Source: Brochothrix campestris (GTDB lineage Bacteria > Bacillota > Bacilli > Lactobacillales > Listeriaceae). Taken from it: a DNA stretch of 64,000 nucleotides. The stretch is taken from positions 1,054,001 through 1,118,000 of the forward strand of contig NZ_CP175511.1 of the NCBI RefSeq assembly GCF_046058945.1, given 5' to 3'. Below the pieces are notes generated by a model, which had not been told where the DNA came from, ran no database searches, and saw only the letters and a program-made list of their open reading frames with translations. Shown piece by piece: positions 16,646 through 24,978 of the stretch. The translations under genes were made by a program, and so were the position numbers. The first letter of the stretch is position 1; each line of letters starts with the position of its first letter.

Positions 16646-17731
16646 GTGGTAAAAAAAGCAGTAGCGAAAAAATTAACGTTGGAAGAAACAAAAGCGGAAT
16701 TACTAGTACGAGGAAAAAAAGATGATACACTCACATATGACGAAGTGGCTAAACAACTCGCACCCTTTGATTTAGATGTTGAAGTATTAGATGAGTTCAT
16801 TGAACATTTAACAAGTGAAGGTGTTGAGTTATCTGATGAACCAGCACCCGTAGAAAAAGATGAAAAAATTAACATTGCAGACCTTAGTGTGCCTGCAGGT
16901 GTTAAAATCAATGACCCTGTACGAATGTACTTAAAAGAAATTGGTCGTGTCGATCTTTTAACAGGGCCCGAAGAAGTAGCCTTAGCAAAACGTATTGAAG
17001 CCGGTGACCTTGAAGCTAAGGCACAATTAGCAGAAGCTAACTTACGTTTAGTTGTATCGATAGCGAAACGTTATGTTGGTCGTGGAATGTTATTCCTTGA
17101 TTTAATCCAAGAAGGTAACATGGGCTTAATGAAAGCTGTTGAGAAATTTGATTTCTCTAAAGGCTTTAAATTTAGTACGTATGCGACTTGGTGGATTCGT
17201 CAAGCAATCACCCGTGCCATTGCCGATCAAGCACGTACAATTCGTATACCAGTGCATATGGTTGAAACAATCAATAAATTAATCCGTGTCCAACGTCAAT
17301 TGTTGCAAGACTTAGGTCGTGAACCTTCACCAGAAGAAATCGGTGAAGAAATGGACTTAACAACTGAAAAAGTACGTGAAATCCTTAAAATCGCACAAGA
17401 GCCTGTCTCATTAGAAACACCGATTGGTGAAGAAGATGATTCACATCTCGGTGATTTTATCGAGGATCAAGACGCAACATCGCCGGCAGAACATGCAGCC
17501 TATGAATTGTTAAAAGAACAATTGGAAGATGTACTTGACACCTTAACTGACCGTGAAGAAAACGTTCTACGTCTTCGTTTTGGTCTAGACGATGGTCGTA
17601 CACGTACGTTAGAAGAAGTAGGGAAAGTCTTTGGCGTGACCCGTGAACGTATTCGTCAAATCGAAGCGAAAGCATTACGTAAATTACGTCATCCAAGCCG
17701 TAGTAAACAATTGAAAGATTTCTTAGAATAA
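16646..17731 (+). CDS. rpoD: RNA polymerase primary sigma factor (sigma-A)
   Basis: Housekeeping sigma factor, 361 aa. The start codon is GTG at 16646, placed 9 nt after AGAGGAGG. A short acidic N-terminal region replaces the long region 1.1 of Gram-negatives. Region 1.2 (DPVRMYLKEIGRVDLLTGPEEV), regions 2.1-2.4 (LVVSIAKRYVGRGMLFLDLIQEGNMGLMKAVEKFD through ATWWIRQAITRAI) and the region 4.2 helix-turn-helix (TLEEVGKVFGVTRERIRQIEAKALRKLRHPSR) are all intact. Promoters seen in the window (TTGACA/TATAAT, 16-17 bp) fit this factor. Confidence 0.98.
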   Translation: MVKKAVAKKLTLEETKAELLVRGKKDDTLTYDEVAKQLAPFDLDVEVLDEFIEHLTSEGVELSDEPAPVEKDEKINIADLSVPAGVKINDPVRMYLKEIGRVDLLTGPEEVALAKRIEAGDLEAKAQLAEANLRLVVSIAKRYVGRGMLFLDLIQEGNMGLMKAVEKFDFSKGFKFSTYATWWIRQAITRAIADQARTIRIPVHMVETINKLIRVQRQLLQDLGREPSPEEIGEEMDLTTEKVREILKIAQEPVSLETPIGEEDDSHLGDFIEDQDATSPAEHAAYELLKEQLEDVLDTLTDREENVLRLRFGLDDGRTRTLEEVGKVFGVTRERIRQIEAKALRKLRHPSRSKQLKDFLE

Positions 17732-17739
17732 GCAATTTT

Positions 17740-17778
17740 AAAACCGTAGGGCCAAAAGGGTTCTGCGGTTTTTTTTGT
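17740..17778 (+). terminator. Terminator of dnaG-rpoD
   Basis: AAAACCGTAG (17740-17749) pairs with CTGCGGTTTT (17763-17772, one G-U), followed by a run of T to 17776. Confidence 0.85.
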
Positions 17779-17797
17779 TGTAGTGAGTTCTAATTAG

Positions 17798-17826
17798 TTG
17801 ATGCTTAGTATTAGGCTATGTTATAT
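17798..17826 (+). promoter_or_regulatory. Candidate promoter of the bacteriocin operon
   Basis: TTGATG (17798-17803), 17-bp spacer, TTATAT (17821-17826). It would give a leader of about 340 nt before the bacteriocin gene. A second TTGACA at 18100-18105 has no good -10 partner. Confidence 0.4.
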
Positions 17827-17971
17827 TTTAATAAGCAATGACCATTTACAATGTCAATAGTTTTATGTGAATGGCATCCGATTTGTTAGATAAAAGACAA
17901 TAAGCAACTGATCGAAGTAACTTTCATCAATTAGGAGGGAAGAAGGGTGTACACGAGGGGGGCCACAAGGT

Positions 17972-18091
17972 ATGACAGAGTACCTTGTTCAAGTGGTGAA
18001 GCGAATGTTGCCCATCAATTACCAACTGTCTGCTATCGTAGAAGCAACGGGACTCACAGAAGAACGGCTTAAACAAATAGCGCGATTGTAA
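17972..18091 (+). pseudogene. Small ORF resembling the tail of an Rpn/PD-(D/E)XK nuclease
   Basis: An ATG at 17972 opens 39 codons ending at TAA 18089-18091. The last part (SAIVEATGLTEERLKQIARL) looks like the C-terminal helix-turn-helix-like tail of transposase-like Rpn nucleases ('iaeiTGLs.eEi..l'). GAGGGGGG lies upstream. The rest of such a gene is absent, so I read it as a remnant; a tiny functional protein is less likely. An overlapping frame from GTG 17947 has a better-spaced AGGAGGG but an unconvincing product. The 17779-18174 stretch holds nothing else I can name. Confidence 0.3.
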
Positions 18092-18174
18092 CATCCAATT
18101 TGACAATGTGCATCTAAGAACACAACCACAAGTTACACAGTTGACCAAACGACAGTGAAAAGGAGCGGTGATGA

Positions 18175-18552
18175 ATGATGCGAATAAAACAATTGTTCCG
18201 TCGGTACAGTCTTTTGCGGGTGCTGATTAGTTTATCGTTAACATTCTATATTGTTGTGTTTGTGCCATCAATAGTAAAGGCAAGTCATTCACAGGAAGTT
18301 GATGTCACTCGTGTTGAATCGGGCCCTATTGCTGGTGGGTATTGGATTAGAGGCTATCAATGGGCATGGCCATTAGAACAGATTATTTCTGAATATAAAC
18401 ATTACACGAAACGATCACATGCGAGTGTTGTTAATGGGAATGGTACCTATCATAGTGGTGGCTGGACAAAGAGTAGTAATCAGTTTAGCCGAGCGAAAGC
18501 GAATTGGATACCGTGGGGTACAAATAAAGCCTACTATGATAGCAAAAAATAA
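18175..18552 (+). CDS. Lactococcin 972 family bacteriocin precursor
   Basis: A 125-residue secreted peptide precursor. A basic N-terminus, a hydrophobic segment (LLRVLISLSLTFYIVVFVP) and an A-x-A-like site (IVKA|SHSQ, after residue 36) form a Sec signal peptide, leaving about 89 residues. The mature part has the lactococcin 972 pattern: GGYWIRGY, then Y-KHYTKRSHASVVNGNGTYHSGGW, and an end AKANWIPWGTNKAYYDSKK. No cysteines and no double-Gly leader. The following two genes are the membrane protein and ABC ATPase that travel with this family, which settles the call. Known lactococcin 972 blocks septum formation by binding lipid II; the target of this one is inferred. AGGAG lies 9 nt before the ATG at 18175. 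Longer than lactococcin 972 itself (about 66 mature residues). Confidence 0.85.
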   Translation: MMRIKQLFRRYSLLRVLISLSLTFYIVVFVPSIVKASHSQEVDVTRVESGPIAGGYWIRGYQWAWPLEQIISEYKHYTKRSHASVVNGNGTYHSGGWTKSSNQFSRAKANWIPWGTNKAYYDSKK

Positions 18553-18558
18553 ATGGTG

Positions 18559-18591
18559 AGCGTTTTAGATGACAGTCTAGAACGCTTTTTT
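18559..18591 (+). terminator. Intra-operon terminator/attenuator after the bacteriocin gene
   Basis: AGCGTTTTAGA (18559-18569) pairs with TCTAGAACGCT (18576-18586), followed by TTTTT. It lies between the bacteriocin stop and the ribosome site of the transporter gene, so most transcripts would end here and the structural gene would be made in excess. Confidence 0.7.
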
Positions 18592-18603
18592 GAGGAGGGC
18601 TTT

Positions 18604-20730
18604 ATGAAAAAAATCATTTTTGTCGTGTTGTGTTTACAAATGACATTATTGAGTGTGTTGTTTATCACGGTAGCAAAGCAGCAAAGTCGTCAGCAACTAT
18701 TGTATGATGGTGTCACAATAATGAGTCTAAATACAACTGAAGTAGCAGGGGATGTGTCCTCTCAAATTATAGCGGCGGCTAATCAAACAAACATCACTTT
18801 AGCGGTGTATATTCATCCTGATAAACAGACGCAATACATTTTAACGAATGATGTAACACTAGCACAACGTCTATCAATTAAGATACCTGAATTTACAAAT
18901 ACGAATGCTTTTATTAGTTCACAACAGACCGGTGAAGCCTTACAAAAGGGGCGTTTCCGCCTGTTTGATCAATCACTGTTATTAAAGATATATCCGATTG
19001 AAGGGAATCAGAACTATCAGCCGTCTGGTTTATACTATCTGTTCACAACGGATCAGTCGCAAATTAATCAGTTTACAGCTTTATTAACACCGCTTGGTAT
19101 TAGTGTGAATCCAGGCATGATTGATACACAAGCGCAGCTGTGGATGCAACAACTTTTACAGCACTGGGATTGGCTGTTACTTAACCTATTAGTGTGTTTA
19201 GCGCTCGTTGTTATCATCCTACATGATGGTTTTGTACAACAACGGACTCGCTATTTGTTGAGTTTACAAGGGCAGTCTAAGTGGCAAATTTGGTTGTATA
19301 GTATCACTCGTTTGCGATGGCCGTTTGTAAGTGCTGTCTTGTTGACAATCTGTCTCTGTCTGTTATGGCAGTGGTCACAGGTGGGCACTGCCTATAGTCT
19401 AACTGTGATTGGTCTTTGTCTGTTAGCAATTGCACTGACAGGCAGCGTTTTTATGTTTCTTCTTAGTTTAATCAGTGTACTCAATCAAGGTGTATTAGCC
19501 GATGTAAGCGGTAAACGACCGGTTAAACGTCTTTTTGCGCTTTATTTAGGATTGAAACTTTGTTTTTTAGCGTTAATGGCTGGTCTGGCACATGTTTATG
19601 TGCTCAATCAAACGGTGTTGACCACCGCTTTGGCCGAAACAGCTGATTGGGAAAAAATGCGTGGTATTTATACACCGGTCCAGAGCTATGTTGGACAAGA
19701 TAAACGTAAAATCGAAGCAACTAACAGTAGCAAATTGAAGAAGTTGTATGAAGAAATGCGTCTACAAGGTGGTTTTTTAATTGTGTCACGAGATTATCTT
19801 CCGACCGACTCGCGTGACGAAAAGACCTTTCTCGCTGAGCATAATCCACGTCGAATCAATCCTGACGAACGCAAGGTTATCCTTGATTTGAACTATTTAA
19901 CAAGGCACCCGGTCACAAGTCAGGCCCACTCAATTGCCGATGAGGTTATTTGGGATGAGAATGTCCGAAATGTACTCGTGCCCCAACAGTATAAGTACCG
20001 CGAAGCTGAGCTCAACCGGCTTTTTTTAGCTGATTTCACTTTTGGGCGGGTTGATTTAATGGCTTATTATGAGGAATTCAGCGGTTTGCCTATTACAGCG
20101 CACAACACCGCCGATTTAGCTGTCAATCTGATTTACGTTGACGATAAGCAGCCTTATTTTTCGTATGGCAACGACCTCCCTTTATGGTTACCGAATGCAT
20201 TCGCCATTGTTGAAACGGGTAATACAAGCCCGCTCGACTACAGTTGGTATTTTTCAGGTAACGTCTATTTTGAAGCCCATGGTGATCCATATGCCACGCT
20301 TTTTCCAGCGATTCAACGAACGAACACGGAGGAGTTAATTCGCAGTGTTAGCTCGGTCTATCATCGCAAGGGGTTTATTATTCAACTGCTTAATGAAAAT
20401 CAAGTGAAAATTGGCTTGTTTGTCGCACTGCTAATTGGGAGCTCTTTCTTACTAACGTATACCTTAACAGCCCTTTATTTTAAACGGAATCAACGACGGA
20501 TTATGATTGCCCACTGCCATGGTGATTCATACGGACAAATACATCGCCGCTTTTTCACGTTACTCCTTAGTTTAAATGGGGTGTTATTAGTGGTGATAGC
20601 GCTGCAAGCAGACGTGAACGTACTGGTGAGTTTTTGCTGTTACGTGTTGTTAGAAGCCTTGTTGATATATGGTCTGCACCGCTACTATGAAAAGCGTCAA
20701 TTGGCGGAGAACTTTAAGAGGGGGAGTTAA
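18604..20730 (+). CDS. Bacteriocin-associated integral membrane protein (DUF1430-like ABC permease)
   Basis: A 708-residue membrane protein of the type found next to lactococcin 972-like genes. It has one N-terminal transmembrane segment (about residues 1-24), a roughly 160-residue extracytoplasmic domain, about four segments in the region 195-345, a second large outer domain (to about 590), and three C-terminal segments with the FtsX-like order. Together with the ATPase it probably exports the bacteriocin or removes it from the membrane, giving self-immunity. The ATG at 18604 follows GAGGAGG; the upstream in-frame extension runs through the terminator and is discarded. The gene ends 1 nt before the ATPase start. 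Confidence 0.82.
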   Translation: MKKIIFVVLCLQMTLLSVLFITVAKQQSRQQLLYDGVTIMSLNTTEVAGDVSSQIIAAANQTNITLAVYIHPDKQTQYILTNDVTLAQRLSIKIPEFTNTNAFISSQQTGEALQKGRFRLFDQSLLLKIYPIEGNQNYQPSGLYYLFTTDQSQINQFTALLTPLGISVNPGMIDTQAQLWMQQLLQHWDWLLLNLLVCLALVVIILHDGFVQQRTRYLLSLQGQSKWQIWLYSITRLRWPFVSAVLLTICLCLLWQWSQVGTAYSLTVIGLCLLAIALTGSVFMFLLSLISVLNQGVLADVSGKRPVKRLFALYLGLKLCFLALMAGLAHVYVLNQTVLTTALAETADWEKMRGIYTPVQSYVGQDKRKIEATNSSKLKKLYEEMRLQGGFLIVSRDYLPTDSRDEKTFLAEHNPRRINPDERKVILDLNYLTRHPVTSQAHSIADEVIWDENVRNVLVPQQYKYREAELNRLFLADFTFGRVDLMAYYEEFSGLPITAHNTADLAVNLIYVDDKQPYFSYGNDLPLWLPNAFAIVETGNTSPLDYSWYFSGNVYFEAHGDPYATLFPAIQRTNTEELIRSVSSVYHRKGFIIQLLNENQVKIGLFVALLIGSSFLLTYTLTALYFKRNQRRIMIAHCHGDSYGQIHRRFFTLLLSLNGVLLVVIALQADVNVLVSFCCYVLLEALLIYGLHRYYEKRQLAENFKRGS

Positions 20731-20731
20731 A

Positions 20732-21358
20732 ATGATTGAAGCGCAAAAACTGACGAAAAAATTTGGTGATCACGTGGTCATCCAGCCGCGTTCATTCACA
20801 ATTGCCGCGGGAGCGTTTGTTGTTATTACGGGACCGAGTGGCTCGGGTAAAACAACCTTGTTAAACATATTATCTCTGTTAGAGCAACCGAGTGGCGGTG
20901 TGCTGAGACATCAAGGGCGAAGTCATTTGTCGCGCCGGGAGATACGACAATTAAAACGGGATGACTACGCCTATTTGTTTCAAAACTATGGTCTGATTGA
21001 AGAAGAATCGGTCTCGTTAAATTTGCGGATGGCAATGAGGGGCGTCGGCAAATACGAGCAGACAAAGCGGATGGACCAAGCCTTGCAAACGGTCGGTTTA
21101 CAAGGTTACGAACAGCGCCCTGTTTTTCAATTAAGTGGTGGGCAACAACAACGCGTTGCACTAGCTCGTGTGCTTGTTAAACAAGCGCGGTGTATTTTTG
21201 CGGATGAGCCCACTGGCAATTTGGATGAGTCGAACCGCGAACGGGTGTTTCGTCTGCTTAAAGGTTTGCATGCGAACGGGACAACCATTATTTTAGTGAC
21301 GCATGATCCCTATATGGCAAAACTGGCGACGAAAACTATCAACCTATCGAGAAACTAG
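20732..21358 (+). CDS. Bacteriocin export/immunity ABC transporter ATP-binding protein
   Basis: A 208-residue ABC ATPase of the MacB/LolD-like group that serves FtsX-type permeases. Walker A GPSGSGKTT (about 35-43), Q-loop YLFQNYGLIEEESVSLNL, signature LSGGQQQRVALAR (about 134-146), Walker B CIFADEPTGNLD (about 154-165) and the switch His in VTHDP are all intact. ATG at 20732 follows GAGGGGGAG. It is the last gene of the operon and pairs with the membrane protein just upstream. The lactococcin 972 group ATPases have exactly this size. Confidence 0.9.
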   Translation: MIEAQKLTKKFGDHVVIQPRSFTIAAGAFVVITGPSGSGKTTLLNILSLLEQPSGGVLRHQGRSHLSRREIRQLKRDDYAYLFQNYGLIEEESVSLNLRMAMRGVGKYEQTKRMDQALQTVGLQGYEQRPVFQLSGGQQQRVALARVLVKQARCIFADEPTGNLDESNRERVFRLLKGLHANGTTIILVTHDPYMAKLATKTINLSRN

Positions 21359-21428
21359 AGGTGATCATATATAGCAATACGATGTTTAGCGGTATACGCA
21401 ATTATCATTGCACTTAATTAATAGCCTG

Positions 21429-21460
21429 AGCTGAAATTAATCGCACTCGTTGGTTCAGCT
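21429..21460. other. Weak hairpin downstream of the bacteriocin operon
   Basis: AGCTGAA (21429-21435) and TTCAGCT (21454-21460) could pair around an 18-nt loop. No T run follows on the plus strand. The rest of 21359-21570 holds no gene or repeat I can support. Confidence 0.25.
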
Positions 21461-21570
21461 AAAATGAGCAACCGTGGCATATTTGCTAAAATGAATTTGC
21501 CTCATAAGGTCAGGTTCAATTTGAAGATAGCATCCCAATCAGAGTGGTGGAAGGATAAATGATTACAGTG

Positions 21571-21600
21571 AAAAAGGCTCCTCAATCGAACAGAGGAGCC
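21571..21600 (-). terminator. Terminator of yidD
   Basis: GGCTCCTC and GAGGAGCC form a perfect 8-bp stem; on the minus strand it is followed by TTTTT. It serves the minus-strand yidD and may also stop plus-strand read-through poorly. Confidence 0.8.
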
Positions 21601-21649
21601 AAATAGTAGCGCAACAGTTAAAGTTTGTTATAATAAACAGTGGCAGAAA

Positions 21650-21931
21650 TCAATGGTGTTTGTGATTACACGAATCAGGCGATTTTGTCTTTTTCGTGCG
21701 TAAGGAAAAGGTTTCAGGTACCATATCGATGCCACCAGGGTGAAGCGGTTGGCATTTAATAATACGTTTCAAGGCTAAGTAGCCCCCTTTAATGGCACCG
21801 AATTTTTGTACCGCCTCAAGTCCATAAGTCGAACAGGTCGGGTAAAAACGGCAACTAGGTGGAAACAATGGTGAAATTAATTTACGGTAACCTTTAATTA
21901 AAAATAAGAAGATGTGTTTCAAGCGAATCAA
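21650..21931 (-). CDS. yidD: Membrane protein insertion efficiency factor YidD
   Basis: A 93-residue membrane-associated protein that assists YidC-dependent insertion. The family core is clear: KGYRKLISPLFPPSCRFYPTCSTYGLEAVQKFGAIKGGYLALKRIIKCQPLHPGGIDMVP, with the three cysteines. The start codon is TTG at 21931 (minus), preceded by GAAAGG; no ATG fits. The C-terminus is extended by a basic and His-rich tail (RTKKTKSPDSCNHKHH). It stands alone, convergent with the bacteriocin operon. Confidence 0.9.
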   Translation of the reverse strand: MIRLKHIFLFLIKGYRKLISPLFPPSCRFYPTCSTYGLEAVQKFGAIKGGYLALKRIIKCQPLHPGGIDMVPETFSLRTKKTKSPDSCNHKHH

Positions 21932-22024
21932 CCTTTCAAACGTTTCATATGCGTTTATTGTACCTTAAAATAAACAATCTGACGTCTGTTTTGATTGGTG
22001 ATTATGCAAAAAAGGGGAATGACA

Positions 22025-22519
22025 ATGATAGAATATACCGATTTAACAGGTGAACAAGTAAAAATGACTTTTCAAAAAGATGGACTGGGCACGGATATAA
22101 AAGATATTTTAGTTATACCATACTTAGGCGACAACAATTGGCTTTTAACCGAGAATATCGTGCGCGGTCTGGAATTTCCTGGTGGTAAAATCGATCCAGG
22201 TGAATCGATTGTGACGGCAGTTAAACGTGAGTTATGGGAAGAAACAGGAGTCCATCTAACCCCGGCCGATCAGTGGCATTTCATTGCCGATTATCAATTT
22301 AAGGATAAGAAGCGGGGACACGTGATTAAACGAGCATACGTTATTGAGCTTGCGACTTATATCGAAGCACCGATTCCAGCTGAGTTCGAAACGATAGCGG
22401 TGCATCAGTTAACGACAGTCGATTACGAACAATTTGATGCGGCACGCCTAAGCTTTTACATGAAAGATGCGGGGATGGCGACACTGTGGCAAAAAGCAAA
22501 GCAAATTGTCGGCTGTTAA
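22025..22519 (+). CDS. Nudix hydrolase, YtkD-like
   Basis: A 164-residue Nudix protein. The Nudix box is GGKIDPGESIVTAVKRELWEETGV, with the metal-binding REx2EE intact. The flanking WLLTE....RGLEFPGG and the length resemble Bacillus YtkD, which hydrolyses 8-oxo-dGTP and related nucleotides and can act on mRNA 5' ends. Whether this one cleans oxidised nucleotides or acts on RNA is not decidable here. ATG at 22025 is preferred since AAAAGGGG lies 7 nt upstream; ATG 22019 is only 1 nt away from it. Confidence 0.8.
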   Translation: MIEYTDLTGEQVKMTFQKDGLGTDIKDILVIPYLGDNNWLLTENIVRGLEFPGGKIDPGESIVTAVKRELWEETGVHLTPADQWHFIADYQFKDKKRGHVIKRAYVIELATYIEAPIPAEFETIAVHQLTTVDYEQFDAARLSFYMKDAGMATLWQKAKQIVGC

Positions 22520-22528
22520 TTTAAGGCA

Positions 22529-22557
22529 TTGACAAGGTAAAGGTAGTTTGAGATAAT
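22529..22557 (+). promoter_or_regulatory. metK promoter
   Basis: TTGACA (22529-22534), 17-bp spacer, GATAAT (22552-22557), just ahead of the SAM riboswitch. Confidence 0.85.
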
Positions 22558-22585
22558 AAGCACATATCATGATGAAACAATTATG

Positions 22586-22757
22586 AATCTTATCAAGAGT
22601 GGTTGAGGGACTGGCCCTGTGAAACCCAGCAGCCTACACAAAAGTGTAAGGTGCTAACCTGTGGCAAGATAGTGTACTATCTTGGACGATAAGAGCAAAG
22701 GTATAGCTATAAGTCTGCTATGTTACCTTTTCTCTTTGCGGAGAAAAGGTTTTTTTT
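22586..22757 (+). promoter_or_regulatory. SAM-I riboswitch (S-box) of metK
   Basis: P1 is CTTATC (22589-22594) with GATAAG (22688-22693). The conserved core reads AGAGTGGTTGAGGGACTGGCCC, TGTGAAACCCAGCAGCC and AAGGTGCTAACCTG, all S-box hallmarks. The expression platform is the terminator ACCTTTTCTC (22725-22734)/GAGAAAAGGT (22741-22750) with seven T. High SAM would switch off metK. Confidence 0.95.
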
Positions 22758-22834
22758 ATGCGTATTTATCACGGGATACAGAGGATGATATAAGCGTTTC
22801 ACGAGTGATAATTAAAAATAATGGAGGAATAACA

Positions 22835-24040
22835 ATGACAAAAAACCGTCATCTTTTTACATCAGAATCAGTAAGTGAAGGACACCCAGACAAAATGGCC
22901 GATCAAATTTCGGATGCGATTTTGGATGCCATCTTGGCAAAAGACCCAATGGCTCGCGTAGCCTGTGAAACAACAGTTACAACAGGAATTGTGCTCGTTG
23001 CAGGGGAAATTTCAACGACAACCTACGTTGACATTCCTGCCGTTGTACGTCAAACGATTAAAGAAATCGGCTATACCCGTGCAAAATACGGCTTCGATGC
23101 CTCAACTTGTTCGGTCTTAACAGCAATCGATGAACAATCACGAGACATTGCTCAAGGCGTTGACGAAGCTAAAGAAAGTCGCGATGGTGAAATGAACGAT
23201 GACGAAATTGACGCTATCGGAGCAGGAGATCAAGGCTTGATGTTCGGTTTCGCAACAAATGAAACAGAAGAATTAATGCCACTTCCTATTTCGTTAGCAC
23301 ACCGTTTAGCTCGTCGTGTAGCGCAACTACGGAAAGAAAACATCGTTGATTATTTACGTCCGGATTCAAAAACACAGGTAACTGTTGAGTACAATGAAGA
23401 TAATACACCGCAACGTGTCGATACAATTGTTATTTCAACACAGCATCATCCAGACGTGTCGCAAGAACAAATTCATGCGGATATGCGTGAACTTGTGATT
23501 AACGAAGTCATTCCGGCTGAATTAATTGATGAGGATACGAAATACTTTATTAACCCAACTGGTCGTTTCGTTATCGGTGGGCCACAAGGGGACTGTGGTT
23601 TAACGGGTCGTAAAATCATTGTCGATACTTACGGTGGTTATGCCCGTCATGGTGGTGGTGCTTTCTCAGGTAAGGATGCTACTAAAGTCGATCGTTCAGG
23701 TGCTTATGCTGCGCGTTATGTTGCTAAAAACATCGTAGCAGCTGGACTGGCAGACAAGGTTGAAGTGCAGGTTGCTTATGCAATTGGTGTCGCTAAACCG
23801 GTATCAATTTCAATCAATACATACGGTACAAGCAACTACTCTGAAGATCAGTTGATTGAAGCGGTTAATGCAACGTTTGACCTGCGACCAGCTGGTATTA
23901 TTAAGATGCTTGACTTACGCCGCCCAATCTATCGTCAAACAGCTGCATACGGTCACTTCGGTCGTCTTGACTTAGACTTGCCGTGGGAAAAAACAAATCG
24001 TATGAACGCGCTTAAAACAGCACTCACAGCAAATAGCTAA
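22835..24040 (+). CDS. metK: S-adenosylmethionine synthetase
   Basis: Makes SAM from methionine and ATP. It has 401 aa starting MTKNRHLFTSESVSEGHPDKMADQISDA; the family ATP-binding GAGDQGLMFGFA and the P-loop-like GGGAFSGKDATKVDRSGAYAARY are intact. ATG at 22835 follows TGGAGG; the longer frame from 22682 lies in the riboswitch and is rejected. Feedback by its product through the S-box is expected. Confidence 0.98.
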   Translation: MTKNRHLFTSESVSEGHPDKMADQISDAILDAILAKDPMARVACETTVTTGIVLVAGEISTTTYVDIPAVVRQTIKEIGYTRAKYGFDASTCSVLTAIDEQSRDIAQGVDEAKESRDGEMNDDEIDAIGAGDQGLMFGFATNETEELMPLPISLAHRLARRVAQLRKENIVDYLRPDSKTQVTVEYNEDNTPQRVDTIVISTQHHPDVSQEQIHADMRELVINEVIPAELIDEDTKYFINPTGRFVIGGPQGDCGLTGRKIIVDTYGGYARHGGGAFSGKDATKVDRSGAYAARYVAKNIVAAGLADKVEVQVAYAIGVAKPVSISINTYGTSNYSEDQLIEAVNATFDLRPAGIIKMLDLRRPIYRQTAAYGHFGRLDLDLPWEKTNRMNALKTALTANS

Positions 24041-24060
24041 CCAATCTTTTATTCGATAAT

Positions 24061-24115
24061 TAATCTCTTTTCACAACCGTTCATTATGAATGATACTGTG
24101 TGAAGAGATTTTTAT
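24061..24115 (+). terminator. Terminator of metK
   Basis: AATCTCTT (24062-24069) pairs with AAGAGATT (24103-24110), with further pairs CACA/TGTG and TTCATT/AATGA inside, followed by TTTT. Confidence 0.7.
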
Positions 24116-24133
24116 CTTTCAGGAGGCTTGCAG

Positions 24134-24841
24134 ATGAAGAGGGACTTAAAAGGTAAATGGTTCGAATTATTACAAATGGCTGAACAAGAACCTTATTTTC
24201 AGCAACTGCAACAATTTTTAGCGACACAATACACCGATGAGGTGGTTTATCCGCCTCGGGAGTTGGTTTTTAAAGCGTTGGAACTGACACCGTTTGAAAC
24301 GGTTAAGGTTGTAATTTTAGGGCAAGATCCTTACCATGGTGCCAATCAGGCAGAAGGTTTGAGCTTTTCAGTTAAAAGCGGTTTGCCTGTGCCTCCGTCA
24401 TTACGGAATATTTATAAAGAATTAGCTGATGATCTTGCAATACCGGTGCCAACCGATGGCAGTTTAAGTAATTGGGCGACACAGGGTGTCTTGTTACTTA
24501 ATACGGTTTTGACAGTCAGGGCGCATCAACCTAATTCACATAAACAACAAGGGTGGGAACAATTCACAGACAGTTTAATTGCTGCCTTAAATGAACGAGA
24601 ACAACCCGTTGTCTTTATTTTATGGGGCAAGCCGGCCCAACAAAAGCGCCAACAAATTGACACTGAGCGTCATTTTATTATTGAAGGGCCTCATCCAAGC
24701 CCATTGTCGTCGTATCGTGGCTTTTTTGGAAGCAAGCCATTCTCGCAAACGAATGCGATTTTGGAGAATATCGGAGTGGAACCGATTGATTGGTCATGTC
24801 TTAAACAAGAACCGATTAATCAACAGGGAACACTGCTATAA
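24134..24841 (+). CDS. ung: Uracil-DNA glycosylase (family 1)
   Basis: Removes uracil from DNA in base excision repair. It has 235 aa; the water-activating motif GQDPYHG (about residues 62-68), NTVLTVRAHQPNSH and the His-loop HPSPLSSYRGFFGSKPFSQTN are intact. The ATG at 24134 is 7 nt after AGGAGG; a TTG at 24128 is too close. A terminator separates it from metK upstream; no clear terminator follows before asnB. Confidence 0.97.
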   Translation: MKRDLKGKWFELLQMAEQEPYFQQLQQFLATQYTDEVVYPPRELVFKALELTPFETVKVVILGQDPYHGANQAEGLSFSVKSGLPVPPSLRNIYKELADDLAIPVPTDGSLSNWATQGVLLLNTVLTVRAHQPNSHKQQGWEQFTDSLIAALNEREQPVVFILWGKPAQQKRQQIDTERHFIIEGPHPSPLSSYRGFFGSKPFSQTNAILENIGVEPIDWSCLKQEPINQQGTLL

Positions 24842-24978
24842 AGTTGTGATAAATCGCGTAATTGCTCGATTATCTGCGTCGTGATGCTAGTGTTTAGGGG
24901 CTTAAATGTGCTATTATTAGGATAGTTATTGACAAAAAGATTAAATTACAAGGTAGTTTACGTATAGGAGAGAAAAAT

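Noticed and set aside
22682..22834. N-terminal extension of metK giving a 452-residue protein
   Set aside because: It runs through the SAM riboswitch terminator; the ATG at 22835 has TGGAGG and gives the normal protein length.
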